64,000 bases of DNA, taken from the NCBI GenBank assembly GCA_946406115.1, contig OX291547.1, forward strand, positions 6,701,001 to 6,765,000. The letters are read 5' to 3'. The stretch comes from Apoda limacodes. Taxonomy: Eukaryota > Arthropoda > Insecta > Lepidoptera > Limacodidae. Below are positions 1 to 11,163 of this stretch, piece by piece. Under the pieces are notes generated by a model. The model had not been told where the DNA came from. It saw only the letters and a program-made list of their open reading frames with translations, and made no database searches. Both the position numbers and the translations under genes were made by a program. Every line of letters begins with the position of its first letter. Position 1 is the first letter of the stretch.

Positions 1-710
1 AATAATATAACTACCTATTGAAAGAAATAAAATTATTCTGCGCGTATGAATGTACGAATAGTAAAAACTAGTCTTGAACTAAAATAGACATAAAGGTCAA
101 TTTTCATAATAATATTTAAATGACAAAAGTAAATGTAAGCCGAATTTTCTCACAGAAATTTCACACCAACATTTACTCTAACAATGTGACTACGGCCGAT
201 GTCGCAAGCCGAGGTTGCAACACCATGGGGCCATAAAGACCCATGGTTCACGTAGCGGTGTGATTTTGCGAAATTATGCTTATGAACTTAGGGTTACTTA
301 AACCTTTAATGCTAAGTATTCTTCCTTTCATTTAAAGGTTATAATGCAAGAATATGGATAGGACTCGATCTTGAAATACGAGGATTTAAGACTACTTAAG
401 TATCTAGGTTATATTTACTAGACTTTTTTAATTAAGCTACTGAAAACTCAAGTAGATACAGATGTTTACAAGGTATAATAATATTAATAGTTATCTTTAG
501 TATCTAAAACTTAAAGGCATCCTGTAATATTAATTTCAAAACGTTTGTCACTGAGACACAAAAATACATACATACATTTGACACAAAAAATCGTAGTGGA
601 TAAATATTAAATCACATAATGGAATTTAATTGTACTGAAAGAAAATTTCGCTAACATAACAGTTTTGTATTGAGTTTCAGTTTCAAACTGTTCAAAATGA
701 AAGTACTTAC
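1..710. other. AT-rich noncoding DNA
   Basis: No gene, RNA or recognised repeat is seen here. The right edge holds the GTAAGT splice donor (positions 705-710, minus strand) of the exon described next, so at least the right part is probably intron of a minus-strand gene. Confidence 0.5.
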
Positions 711-836
711 GTATTTTTAGGGAAAAGATGGTCGGGATAATCTCCAGTAATTTTAATTGATGAAGTTCTTGAATGGTTTCCAAAAAAGGGTGCAGTTCCA
801 AGTCCTGGCTTGAAATCAAGTCTATTTACTAAGTGT
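711..836 (-). CDS. Candidate internal coding exon of an unidentified host gene
   Basis: Read on the minus strand, a pyrimidine-rich tract ending in TTTTGTACCAG (AG at 838-837) is followed by 126 nt open in one frame and then a consensus donor GTAAGT (710-705). The exon is a multiple of three: one leading base, 41 codons and two trailing bases, so it starts and ends in the same phase. The peptide includes HLVNRLDFKPGLGTAPFFG near its start and KITGDYPDHLFPKN near its end. It is polar and proline/glycine-containing with no repeats. I do not recognise the family. Another frame over the same DNA is also open for about 70 codons and runs through the donor; I prefer the spliced frame because both splice signals fit it. 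No partner exon was identified. The alternative is a chance open stretch between two good-looking splice signals. Confidence 0.45.
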
Positions 837-2775
837 CTGGTACAAAATAAAAAAAAATTTAATTTAGCCCGTATAATGTACTTATTTTTCTTTGAAGACG
901 CCTATATAAGTCATCGTATATCTATTATAGTAGTAGTATAATAAAGCCGAAGTTTCTTTTTTTTGTTTGAACATGCTAAACACAAGAATTTGAAAAAATA
1001 TTTTTGCATTTGGTAGCCCAATTGTTCGGGAAGGTTATTGACTTTTTAACACGACACTTAGAAGCTAAGTAAAAATAAATAAAGTCGGAAAGAACGTTTA
1101 GCGAAAACGAAGTAATATCGCGGGCAAGCGATCTGACTACGAGGGAGGTCAGCACGCATCGGAAAAAGCAGATCAACTTGTAGAGAGATATATAATATCT
1201 TCCTTGATTTTGAAGAAAACTCCTTGTTTATATAATATTAATGAATGAGGAATGCATATGTTACCTAGAGTTTGAATTTGTCTAATATGTTTATTTCACA
1301 AAATTTATCAACTGCATTTAAAATCATTCATAATTTTTTAAGAAGTACGTGCAATAAATTAGCACTTTTTACATACTCTTTCAATACCTGCATAAGGTTA
1401 AGGAAAACTCTTTATATAATTTTAACTACATATATGTTATAGCGACGATATTTTAAAGCATTTCTTAAGCTTCTAATACTCGATTACAACTTGCTGCATA
1501 TGAAAGATAAAATTTGACGTTTGATATAACAGCCTTTTTCAATTTAAAACCTTACCCAAACGTATCACATAAACGCTAACACTAGGCTATAATCAGTTTC
1601 TAGTATTGCTCGCATCCTGTACATAAATAGCAATTACCAAACATAATCACGTTACTATTTCCGAAGTTGCGCGATATGAAGGTGAAATGAAAATCTGTCT
1701 AGACTTCTTACTTATATTAAATTCCTGGTGCTGGTTGGTGTTGGTATCAATTAAGATAATACATATTCACAGAAACATTTTTATATTAAAAATATAGGTA
1801 TATAAAAATGAATGTTGGTCCATTTGATCATCATAAAACTTGGCACATCGATTTTTTTTTCATGGAGAAGGGGTGTTGTTGTCCACTCTGCTATAACTCG
1901 TCATAAAGGGAGCTGAAGGACATCATCAAGGCATAACAAACGTATGGCTTGCCAGCTAGTATTTTATAAAATAAAAAAAAACTGACGTCAATATTGTATT
2001 GCATTTCTTACACCACGGAAAATCGCCCACTGAAAATGACAAATGAACGAAAAAGTATATTTACTGATATACTTATTTTAAGTATATTTTGAAGTATATT
2101 TATTTTAGATTTCAAAACACATTGTTGAAAAGTAACAGGCGGCATTAAAATTACGACGTTGGATAAAAATATATAGGGATTGTTTTTTTTTTTTCAAAAA
2201 ATTTTGGCAATTCACAAAATACTGGAACCCTTATAAAAATACATTCATATTCCAGGATATAACACATTCGCTATTGATTTACAGATAGCAAGGTGTCTTA
2301 CCTATTGGACCGCCAAAGCCTTGTAAAATAAATAGTTGTATATGTAACCAATCATGCGGTGCAAAGCAAGAAAAATGTCGCCCTTCAGTTTTGTGTATGC
2401 AGAACTATCGTTAATATTTTGTGACATATTTTACGGCAAAACTATTTGGCGCTTCACATTAAGACGTACCAGTAAAATTTTATCAAAATCAATAGAAAGA
2501 TTACAGAATTAAAAAAAAAAAAAAAAATGGATGGACAGATATGACGATACTATTCCAAATGGTTGTTGCTATTTTGTCTTTAGGAAACCCTAAAAAAGTC
2601 CGGTATTATCAATTTAGATATTAGTACAAAAATCATTTTAAGAGCGTTAGGTTTAAAGTGTAGGTCGCTAGTGTCATTTGACTTCACACCATTTTAATAT
2701 GGCAACTTTAGTTTCAATTCTTGATCAGAAAAGGTCAGAAAAGTTTGATGTACTGACATAAAATGGTTTCTTCTA
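837..2775. other. AT-rich noncoding DNA
   Basis: Mostly AT-rich sequence with homopolymer runs near 1852, 2185 and 2510. A short open plus-strand frame at 1079-1183 is coding-like in composition but has no start codon or convincing splice acceptor. No repeat family was recognised. Confidence 0.4.
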
Positions 2776-2890
2776 TTTCCTCGCAGAAAGCATTGAAAAA
2801 AAAATTGAAAAATTCGTAAGCGTAAAGGGTTATTCCGATTGCGGGCACTTATTCGTAATCACCTATTTCCTGCACGTGTATCATAAAAAT
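2776..2890 (+). repeat. Left arm of a ~2-kb inverted repeat pair
   Basis: This arm matches the reverse complement of 4678-4804. Shared blocks from outside inward include GCATTGAAAAA, GCGTAAAGGGTTAT, GGCACTTATTCGTAAT and TGTATCATAAA. The right arm has about 14 extra bases between two of these blocks. The arms bound about 1.8 kb of AT-rich DNA containing a GGGTTCCGT repeat. They could be terminal or subterminal repeats of a decayed DNA transposon, or two inverted copies of one short repeat. Confidence 0.6.
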
Positions 2891-3312
2891 AAATTAAATT
2901 ATATTTTTAATAAAAAAAAGTCCGCAATAAAAACAAATTACAGAAAGAATAATAATAATAATAATAAAAAACATTTTATTACGATAATTCATTTGTCGTG
3001 GATCTTACACATTTTTGTGAAATCGACTATATTTAATATCTCTGTCGTTATTTGTCGTAGAGAAGATAATGAAATGAAACATACTTAAAAATCTTCAATA
3101 TTCATATTTAGCGTCTTAAAAAAATCTTAGAGAAACATGTTTCGTAAATATTATTGCAATAAAAACATATTGGTAGGTTCGTGGTAAACCTTATATAAAC
3201 AGGGCAAGATGTCTTTACCCGCAGAAAAACTAAAAAAATATATCAGAAAATGCCACACAGTGTAAACTACAAACTAAGACAGGATAGCGCTATTTCCAGT
3301 ATTATATAAAGT
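2891..3312. other. AT-rich interior of the inverted-repeat region
   Basis: AT-rich, with a short (AAT)n run near 2949-2966. No coding potential is seen. Confidence 0.4.
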
Positions 3313-3726
3313 AAAAATCGGCCAGTAAAAATCGAGTCCGACTCGCGTGCGAAGGGTTCCGTACCATTACCTATAAATACGGCAAAAAAATCACGTTTGT
3401 TGTATGGGACCCCCTCGTTTAATATGTGTTTTATTATAATTTCATTATTTATTTTTGAAGTGAATATTTCAAGCGTCTACCTGTTGCCGTTATCAATATC
3501 AATATCAATATCGCAAAAAAAATTACGTTGTTGTATGGTACCTTAAATATTTATTTTATTCTGTTTTTAGTATTTGTTGTTATATAGCACCAACAAAAAT
3601 ACATCTTCTGTATAAATTCCAACTGTCTTTCTTTCGCGGTTATTGAGATACAGCCTGTTGATAAACGGACGGACGGACAGCGGAGTCTTAGTTTTTCACC
3701 CTTTGAGGACGGAACCCTAAAAACGG
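3313..3726 (-). repeat. GGGTTCCGT-family dispersed repeat, minus copy
   Basis: Begins with AATCGGCC...GAGTCCGACTCG...GAAGGGTTCCGTACC and ends with GACGGAACCCTAAAAA, so both ends carry GGTTCCGT in opposite orientation. The interior holds the family's diagnostic blocks: TTGTTGTATGGGACCCCC, ACAGCCTGTTGATAAACGGACGGACGGACAG, and an AAATATTTATTTTATTCTGTTTTTAGTATTTGTTGTTATA segment (all shortened in places). The same family recurs near 7862, 16869, 17073, 23123, 46962 and 33384. It is a non-coding dispersed repeat common in moth genomes. I cannot assign a transposon superfamily. A (TATCAA)n microsatellite sits at about 3489. Confidence 0.75.
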
Positions 3727-4677
3727 TCACAAAAATGTGAAAGAGATGAAGTGAATTCGCGGCAAGCAATCGTCTGTTTCTAATGTTTTATTTTAATTTT
3801 ACAGAATTTTTTTTTCTAAAAATTGGTCAATTTTGTGAGGTTATTGCGCATTTCAAAGGAAACATTACAGAACTCGAAGGCAACGGTGTATCCTAACCAT
3901 TACCCATTCAAAAGCTTTTTTCAATATACAGAACCATTTTACTGTTTATTATGTACGTTTCTTTTCCTCTCTTAAAATCACGGTCACAATATAAACGTGT
4001 GAACATTATCTAAGGTAAGTTAATTAGTTTTAATGAAACAATTTCATAATTGGATAGCATCCCACAAACCGAATATTATACTCAGTGGAACCTTCAAATC
4101 ACAAACATTTATCATATAATAAAGCTGATCTAACAGGTTATTGAGAATGTGCCATGTAATTTATTTTGCTTGCCGCTTCATTAGACAGTAGATTGGATTC
4201 CCTCTCGAAGGTCAGCCTATGAACTTTGACTCTTCTATTGGAGGATGCACGTGTATGTACTATGTACTCGCTGCATGAAGGTTTTGCAACAAAGTCCTTT
4301 TGTAAGCACATTTTCAGTTAAATTTACTTCTAATACTGTCATTATATTTGCCCATTTGATACTCACTGACATGATGGGCACTAATGAGCAGAGATTTCAG
4401 CAAAGCCAATTGTTAAGAGCTGCAGGTATTTGTTAAATGATAAATGTTTGAGATATAATTAAAAGTAATAGTAAAAGGTCATATGTGTTAATTAATAAAA
4501 CAACATATTATTTTGTTATGTCTTATGTGTTGTTAGTGACAATTATTATTTCTATTATATTATATTTAGATTTCCGATAAACTTATTTGTAATATATAAT
4601 TCTTAAGTTTAGTTTTAAAACCTTCTTTAGCGAAACTGTAAGGAAATATGAATAGAAATGTCTTGAATAATAGTTAT
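3727..4677. other. AT-rich DNA inside the inverted-repeat region
   Basis: No recognisable gene. A short open plus-strand frame near 4245-4439 shows no family signature and is treated as chance. Confidence 0.4.
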
Positions 4678-4804
4678 TTATGATACAAGTCCGGTTAATA
4701 GGTTAAATATTACGAATAAGTGCCAAATTTGGATGGCACGCAATTGGGATAACCCTTTACGCTCACGTATCATACAAAGTTTTTCAATGCATTTTGCAAG
4801 AAAG
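4678..4804 (-). repeat. Right arm of the ~2-kb inverted repeat pair
   Basis: Reverse-complement partner of 2776-2890. The core reads ATTACGAATAAGTGCC, then GATAACCCTTTACGCT, and similarity continues outward through TTTTTCAATGC. Similarity stops at about 4804, which matches the outer limit of the left arm and suggests a real element boundary. Confidence 0.6.
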
Positions 4805-7800
4805 TAAGAGTTAGACTTAAATATAAACTATTTTTTTTTATTTATTCTCCACTGAAGTAAATATTGATATTCTTATAGGTACTTATCTCTTGATTTTTGA
4901 GGCAAAGTACTCTCATTTGTTGTTTGGGCTTCCTTACGATATCTGTAGGAGTTAAATATATAATTTCTTCATCACAACTTATTATTAAAAAGTAACATTT
5001 ACTAAAAACAACAGTTTTGCAATGAAATAGCGCGCTTTTTTGCTAAGGCGCGCATACAGTTTTTTTTACACGAGGCAAAGGTCTGCCCTGCGTACAGCTA
5101 TGTTCAATATATATTTTTATTTCCGAAAACAATTTAAAATACGTATTTCTGAATGACATATTGAAAAATTGAATATTAAATTATGTCGTGTGGTGTTTGA
5201 ATGGTTAATAATGTGAGAAAAAAGACGCTGTTAGGGTGCTGAGTAAACCATAAAATATATACCTATCACATTACATATACTATGATAGATTTGCTGTAGG
5301 AATCACATGCTGATCACCAAATTAAGCGCGGGTGGAGCCGCGGGCATAAGCAAATAACCCGAATATAAATTTAAAACATGTTTTGTTCTCTTTTTCACGC
5401 AACTAAAGGGTGATGCAGAGCTTGCTCAATGTGTGAGGAAATTATGTATGTATAAGTAAGAACTACCTATATTTTAAGTCTAGGTTGAAATGTTTAAAAG
5501 TTATGTCTGATAAACATTTAACGGCCTCGATATATATATTTAGTCCACGGGAAATCCGGTTACCTTTAGTTATTCCTATGGGAACTGGTTCGGGATAAAA
5601 AGTAGCTTATGTCCTTATCAGACCTAACAAATTTGTGATCGTCTCAAAAAAATCAGCTCAATTGGTTGCTCTATTGCGTCGTCAGGCAATAACAAACAAA
5701 CAAACAAACTTTTACAAGAATAAATAATTTCAGAAGAATTAGTTTGGATTGGATGCTCTTTCTAAGGTTTATTTATCACTTTGACCACCTTTTACCGTAA
5801 GTCAACGCGGGGCGTAACCAGACTGTAGGTCGTCATTCCCCACTTAAGCGTTCATTTGGCTCCTCCTTTCTCAAAGAAAAATAAAGGAACTTTCTGGACA
5901 GCAAGGTGTTATTATACCACATATGTTTTGAAGTTTTGAATTATGCGTTTAATTTTCCTTAGCAATATTAGAGCCAGATGGATTCAGTTACTAAGCCCCT
6001 CCCTAAGTTAAGTCCTGCCCATGTCAATGGTGCTTAGTTATTTATTTTATTAACAAGTACTATAAATTTGATCTATATATCCAGAAATAAATACAGATGA
6101 AAAGTTTTTAGATCTTTGCTAAAGCGAAAGTGCAAGATGTAAGATAAAGTAAATTTTTGTAAATAAAAATAGATACTTAATTGTACTGTTGTACAATTAA
6201 TATAAATTGCAATAGTACGATAAATAAGGTCATAAATAATTAATACCTGCCATAACGATGATAGGTACAATCAGTAAATTATGGGGAGACCTATTGTAAA
6301 AATCAGTAGGCGCAGAGAATTAACAATTTCGTAAGTAAAATACGCTCATAAATATAAAGCTTGCTAAGTTATACTTATGTTGTTAAACTCCAAAACTTTC
6401 AACCATATTTACTTATCTAATTCATTAAAAAAAAAGTTCAAATAAAAGTTTGAAGCTTGTGTGTTTTTATTATAGAGCAAAAATATAAAAAAAAACATAT
6501 AACCTTCTAAAGGTCGGAAAGATAGAAAGACATGCAGACGGCGTAGGTTTAGTAATGGAGTCCAGTTGGCAACCGTTGGGTACGGAACTCTAAAAACTTT
6601 TATCTGAAAATATTTTCGGTACTTTTAGACTGATCAGACTCTCAAGACAAGTGTGCATTAAGAGGGTAGCAATCGTAGAAACACAATAACCCGTCTAACT
6701 GGACAGGGTTAGATCATTTGGTAAGGTCAAATATAAAATAATATCTCATTTTATTTGGTCGGGTTATAACTTTTATAAAATCGTATACGTCAAAATACAT
6801 ACTAACTTGTACGTACGTTCTTACCTACAAGCATGCACCTACGTAAGTGTGCTGTAGTACACGTTTAAAAACCACAAAAGATCCACGCACGTTTGCGACT
6901 TGCAAGAGCTACTGTAACACCGCAACATAACAATTAGGCAGATTGACTCATCTAATTTTACGGTGAAATGTTCCTGTTGTATTTGTAATTGCGTTGCACG
7001 CCAAACATGGTTGAATGTCATTGCTATTAGGTCAACTTTTCTCAAAATAGGCATGAAGCATCAAAACCACAATAATTTGTTGTGTAGTAAACATTATTCT
7101 GAATAATTTTGTCGTCGTTTTATTGTAAATACTTTGGATTTTATCAAGTAATACATTTTAAGTATAGAAGTTTGCTTCATAACGCGTTTGGTAAAACTTT
7201 GCTGAATTTTGATTTAATTTTAATCATGTTTTTTTTTATTAAATATGATAATCATTGAAAAGTACAAGATACCTCTATAGTTGTAGCTATGACTGAGATA
7301 AAAACTTGTAAACATACAATAATTATAACTGTATAATAGGTTTTATACAGCTAAAATATCTTATGAGTCGTTCCCCCTAGTTCCTCAAGGAAACCAACCA
7401 AAAGGCTTTTATAGAAGAAATAGCTCTAACGGGCACTTTGAATTAACCTTTAATCAAATTCCTAAAATAAACTGGATTCCTTCTTTACTGCTTATATTGA
7501 ATTACAATGTGGTTAGAAAAAAAAAAATTTGTTTATTTTAACGTCCTTTACATGAGCACAGAATAAGTAACGGTTATAACAAGTAATCAACAGTACCTGA
7601 ATGGGTAGGTATGTCATTCACACTTACGAAATAAAAATAATTAATCAATAATTTTATTTAAGTTTATTTCTTTAAAATGTACACTTTTTTTTTTATAAAA
7701 CAAGCTGTTGTCCCGCGACTCCGTCCGGTCTAAAAGTCTTGATAGATAAAAGGTTCCTTGTCTTCTCGATTTTTTCAATTACTTTTTGGCAATTTCCTCC

Positions 7801-7861
7801 ACACATATGGTTATCTGGTAACTATAACTTGTGTAGTGTTTACGCTAATCGTATTTATCCT
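4805..7861. other. AT-rich DNA with short repeat fragments
   Basis: No gene seen. At 5290-5353 there is a Helitron-like 3'-end fragment (AAGCGCGGGTGGAGCCGCGG). At 5541-5710 there is a repeat fragment with GGTTCGGGATAAAAAGTAGC ending in an (AAAC)n-like run. At about 6510-6595 a GACATGCAGACGG...GGGTACGGAACTCTAAAAA remnant of the GGGTTCCGT family appears in minus orientation. Around 7700 a short TGTCCCGCGACTCCGTCCG fragment occurs. All are degenerate. Confidence 0.45.
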
Positions 7862-8294
7862 TTTTTTAGGGTTCCGTACCCAAAGGGTAATTAGCGGAAC
7901 CCTATTCGTAAGACTTAGCTGTCCGTTCGTCCGTCCGTCTGTCACCAGGCTGTATCTCATGAACCGTGATAGTCAGACAGTTGAAATTTACACAGATGTC
8001 TATTGCCGCTATAGCAACAAATACTAAAAAACAGAATAAAATAAATATTCAAGGGGGCTCCCATACAACAAACGTAATTTTTTGCTCGATATTGATAATA
8101 GCAACAGGTAGACGCTTAAAATGCTCACAGAATATTTAGTTGTATATTCACTTTGAAATAAATAATTAAATTAAAATAAAACAAATATTTAAGGGGGGCT
8201 CTCATACAACGAACGTGACTTTTCTGGCCGTTTTTATAGATAATGGTACGGAACCCTTCGTGCGAGTGTCCTACTCGCACTTGGTCGATTCTTA
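7862..8294 (+). repeat. GGGTTCCGT-family dispersed repeat, plus copy
   Basis: Starts TTTTTTAGGGTTCCGTACC and ends in ACGGAACCCTTCGTGCGAG...ACTCGCACTTGGTCGATT. The interior has the GTCCGTCCGTCTGTCACC block, GGCTGTATCTCATGAACCGTGATAG, and two successive copies of a GGGGGCTC(C/T)CATACAAC segment. It is therefore close to full length for the family seen here. The open frame at 7758-8027 that crosses it is a chance frame. Confidence 0.75.
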
Positions 8295-9459
8295 AACTGT
8301 ACAACAAACTGTTTTATTGTTTATAATTAGTGAAATACATCTTATCTATCATAACTTCAGTGATGACATTATGTCTTACAAACAGAAACCAGAAACAATT
8401 TACATTTCATTAAAAACAAAAGTATTCAAAAACTTACGTATTTGCTGAAAGTATAATTGGTATTAAAAAATTGCAACAGGATGCACATACAAAAGAAAAA
8501 AAAAGAAACGAATTTACAAAAAGGTTCCTCAGGAATCTAAATTAGGTAGGCACTTCCGGCGAAGTTAGTTTATAACTAAAATAAAAAGAAAGGTTGGAAT
8601 GACCTAAACATGATTCACTCGCAGACTTATCAAGGTGACTTGTATTAGTGGGGGTGGGCACAGTGGCCATTTATTTTGTAAGGATAACATTGTGTAGGAA
8701 TATATCATATAACTTGTTGGTTCTCCCGGTGTTACCCGCGTATTGCGCATTTTAACTTTTCCCTTTCCGTACAAACTTTTATTGACAGTAGTTGAATTAA
8801 AATAAATAAATTAATTATTAATATAAATATATTTATGACACATATCCCCGAAGCGATTGATCAGAGATATTACAAACGTCCTTTGATTGATGGTATTCCG
8901 TCCCAACGTGATAAAGGGCCATCCTATGCCCACAGGACACAAACCAGACTGGAAACAACTTTTACAATACACAAATTGTTGTCCTTATCCTTTTTTGACA
9001 TCCTAGAACTGCGTCACTTGGTCACTAAGACAAAATCTGTTTCGTTATACGGAATCTTCTTATCCACTAAGTACTTAGCTATGAAGCTCATATACGAGTA
9101 AAACGGTAAGTGGATACAAACTTTTGACCTCTATTTTATCATTCTGGGGAATCCCCAAAAATTTTTAATGGATTTACTTTTATTAAAAGAATAACTTTGT
9201 TGTGTTTAACCCATTCAGGGGATGATTTTCCAAAAACGCTAAAACCCGTTCAACCTTATTTAGTCAATCTTTAAATTATTTTACCTCAAAAATAAAGTTT
9301 CTCGTACAAAATTACAACCGTTTAGAGAAGTCTAGAATCAATTATTTCGCATGATTCTGTTTAATTCAAAATCTAAATATTTTTATTCAACTGGATTTCT
9401 AGAGAGACTTGAATCGGCAAGAGAAAAACACTTCATTTTGCTTTACAAACTAATTTAAT
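8295..9459. other. Noncoding DNA, no recognised gene
   Basis: AT-rich for the most part. A less AT-rich patch at about 8831-8990 is open in one plus-strand frame and looks like repeat-derived sequence, but I cannot place it. Confidence 0.35.
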
Positions 9460-9825
9460 GGTATGACACTCGTTCCCTGGGAGCGTGGCCGAGCTTTATT
9501 GTGGGACGCCACTTGCGTAGATACCATGGCACGATCTTATCTCAGGGAAAAGAGTGCAAAAGCCGCGGCGGCTGCCGAAAATACAGGGCGCAACAAGCGG
9601 CTCAAATATAGTAAATTACTTTCGGATTACATAGTTGTGCCGTTTGCGGTAGAGACGCTCGGCCCATGGGGTTCATCTGCTCATAAGTTATTTAAATCGA
9701 TTTAAACCGCACTTAAAAGCTGCTTCTGGCGACAAGAGGGCTTATTTCTCGCTTAGAGAATAAGTATTTCGATTCAGAGAGGAAATGCAGCCAGCGTTTC
9801 TGGAACTCTACCACGTGCACACACT
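9460..9825 (+). pseudogene. Decayed retroelement-associated C-terminal protein fragment
   Basis: From position 9463 the frame reads MTLVPWERGRALLWDATCVD, then an alanine-rich linker, then YIVVPFAVETLGPWGSSAHK, and stops at 9703. After a frame change it resumes as ASGDKRAYFS and then, after another change, ISIQRGNAASVSGTLP by about 9825. The ordered blocks (TLVPW...WD.TC.D, then VETLGPWG, then QRGNAAS..GT) match a conserved C-terminal region that I know from reverse-transcriptase-bearing repetitive proteins in many invertebrates. The polymerase itself is absent here. At least two frame breaks make it a relic. The family attribution is from memory of these motifs, and the parent element class is not determined. 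Confidence 0.6.
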
Positions 9826-10591
9826 TTTTTTTATAATTAGCTTTTAATTTTCGTAGTAGGTATATCGTTTCGTAATAACTGTATTATCACAAGTTTCCTT
9901 GATTAAATAAATATATTAAAATACTGGTTAATTGTCAGCACCCATAGTAACTCTTTGTAAAACTAAAAATAAAGTATAAAATTTTGGAGTATTATTCAAT
10001 AAATAAACATTTGCAAACACACTTTCCACTGTCCACATTTTATGTAATTAGTTTTGGTGGATTCGGCTCTGCGACTTGGTGATGATTCTTGTGAGAAATA
10101 GAACACAACCCTAGTTGTTTTTACAGCTTAACATCTGGTTACACTGACATTTTCTATATTTATCCATCTCTGTGTTCTGTGTGGAAAAAGTGGTATATAA
10201 TTTTAATCGTAATAAGTATAATATATACGTATTTATACTTGTACGTAATTATCAATTTAACCTATTCAAAACTCTACGTAATATATCAATTTAAAGGAAA
10301 AAAGATTTTCTCCTCTAACTCTCGATCGGTATTACAAAGTGACCTGTGTTCTGCATCCTCCACGTTTCTCCAGCTTTTACTGTTCTTTACGACGTAAGGG
10401 GTATTTTCCTGTCATGTGGATGAGCACCCGAGTGCGTGCTACAGCACGCTCCTGGCTACATGCAGGACAAAGATTTCGTCCGCCGCTGCAGTCTCGTGAC
10501 CTATGATGTATGGTTTCGATTGAACTTTAATTTTATTTTATTATACATGCTATAGTTTCTTAAGGATTTTTTTGTTTATTTATCTGTAAAA
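9826..10591. other. Noncoding DNA
   Basis: AT-rich apart from a GC-richer patch at about 10400-10510 with a CACGCTCCTGG/CGAGTGCGTG flavour. No gene or repeat family recognised. Confidence 0.35.
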
Positions 10592-11163
10592 ACGTTGCTG
10601 CTTTGTTTGCGGTTGTCGGAAGTTCGGCCCCATATGGAGTGCTGCTGACATTTCTGGACGGGTGCACCAAGATACCAGCTTGGCCTTTTTGACTCGGCTC
10701 GGCGACGAGCTGTGAGAATTGTCAACGATCCCAAATTCATTTGCCGCATCGAGCCCTTAAGTCTGAGGAGAGACTTTGCCTTCCTGTGTGTGTTCTACGG
10801 CTTGTACATTGGGAGGTGTTCTAAGGAATTGTTCGAAATTATGCCCACGGCTACTTTCTACCATCGCACTGCTCGCCATCGGCAGGGAATTCATTCTCAC
10901 ACTTTCGAACCAAAATGGTCGCGTACAGTGCGGTTTTAGAGAAACTTCCTCTCGCGAACGCTTGGGTTGTGTAATGAGCTCCCTGCCAAGGTTTTCTCTA
11001 AGGACCACAGTATGGGGTTCTTCAAGAAAGAAGTTAGTAGATTTTTGAAGGGTCGGCAAAGCGCGAGTGTTACCCCTGGTGTTGCAAGCGTACATAGGCT
11101 ACGGTGACCGCTTATCATCAGGCGGACAGCTTGTTTGCCCCCTTAGTATATTATAAAAAAAAA
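10592..11163 (+). mobile_element. 3' tail of the 25.9-kb LINE family (copy 3)
   Basis: Colinear with about 27519-28085 of the best copy. It covers the C-terminal region after the polymerase (RPHMEC, then a QRRAVRIV-equivalent block, LSLRRDFA, ELFEIMPTATFYHRTARHRQ) and the 3' UTR with ACCGCTTATCATCAGGCGG followed by a run of A (about 11155-11163). Relative to the best copy it has an early stop (GGTTTTAG where the other reads GGTTTCAG) and several small indels that shift the frame. It is a 5'-truncated, dead insertion. The shorter open frames over it are shadows. Confidence 0.85.

Noticed and set aside
1079..1183. Open plus-strand frame with coding-like content (SERTFSENEVISRASDLTTR)
   Set aside because: Only 34 codons, no start codon, no pyrimidine-tract acceptor and no family match.
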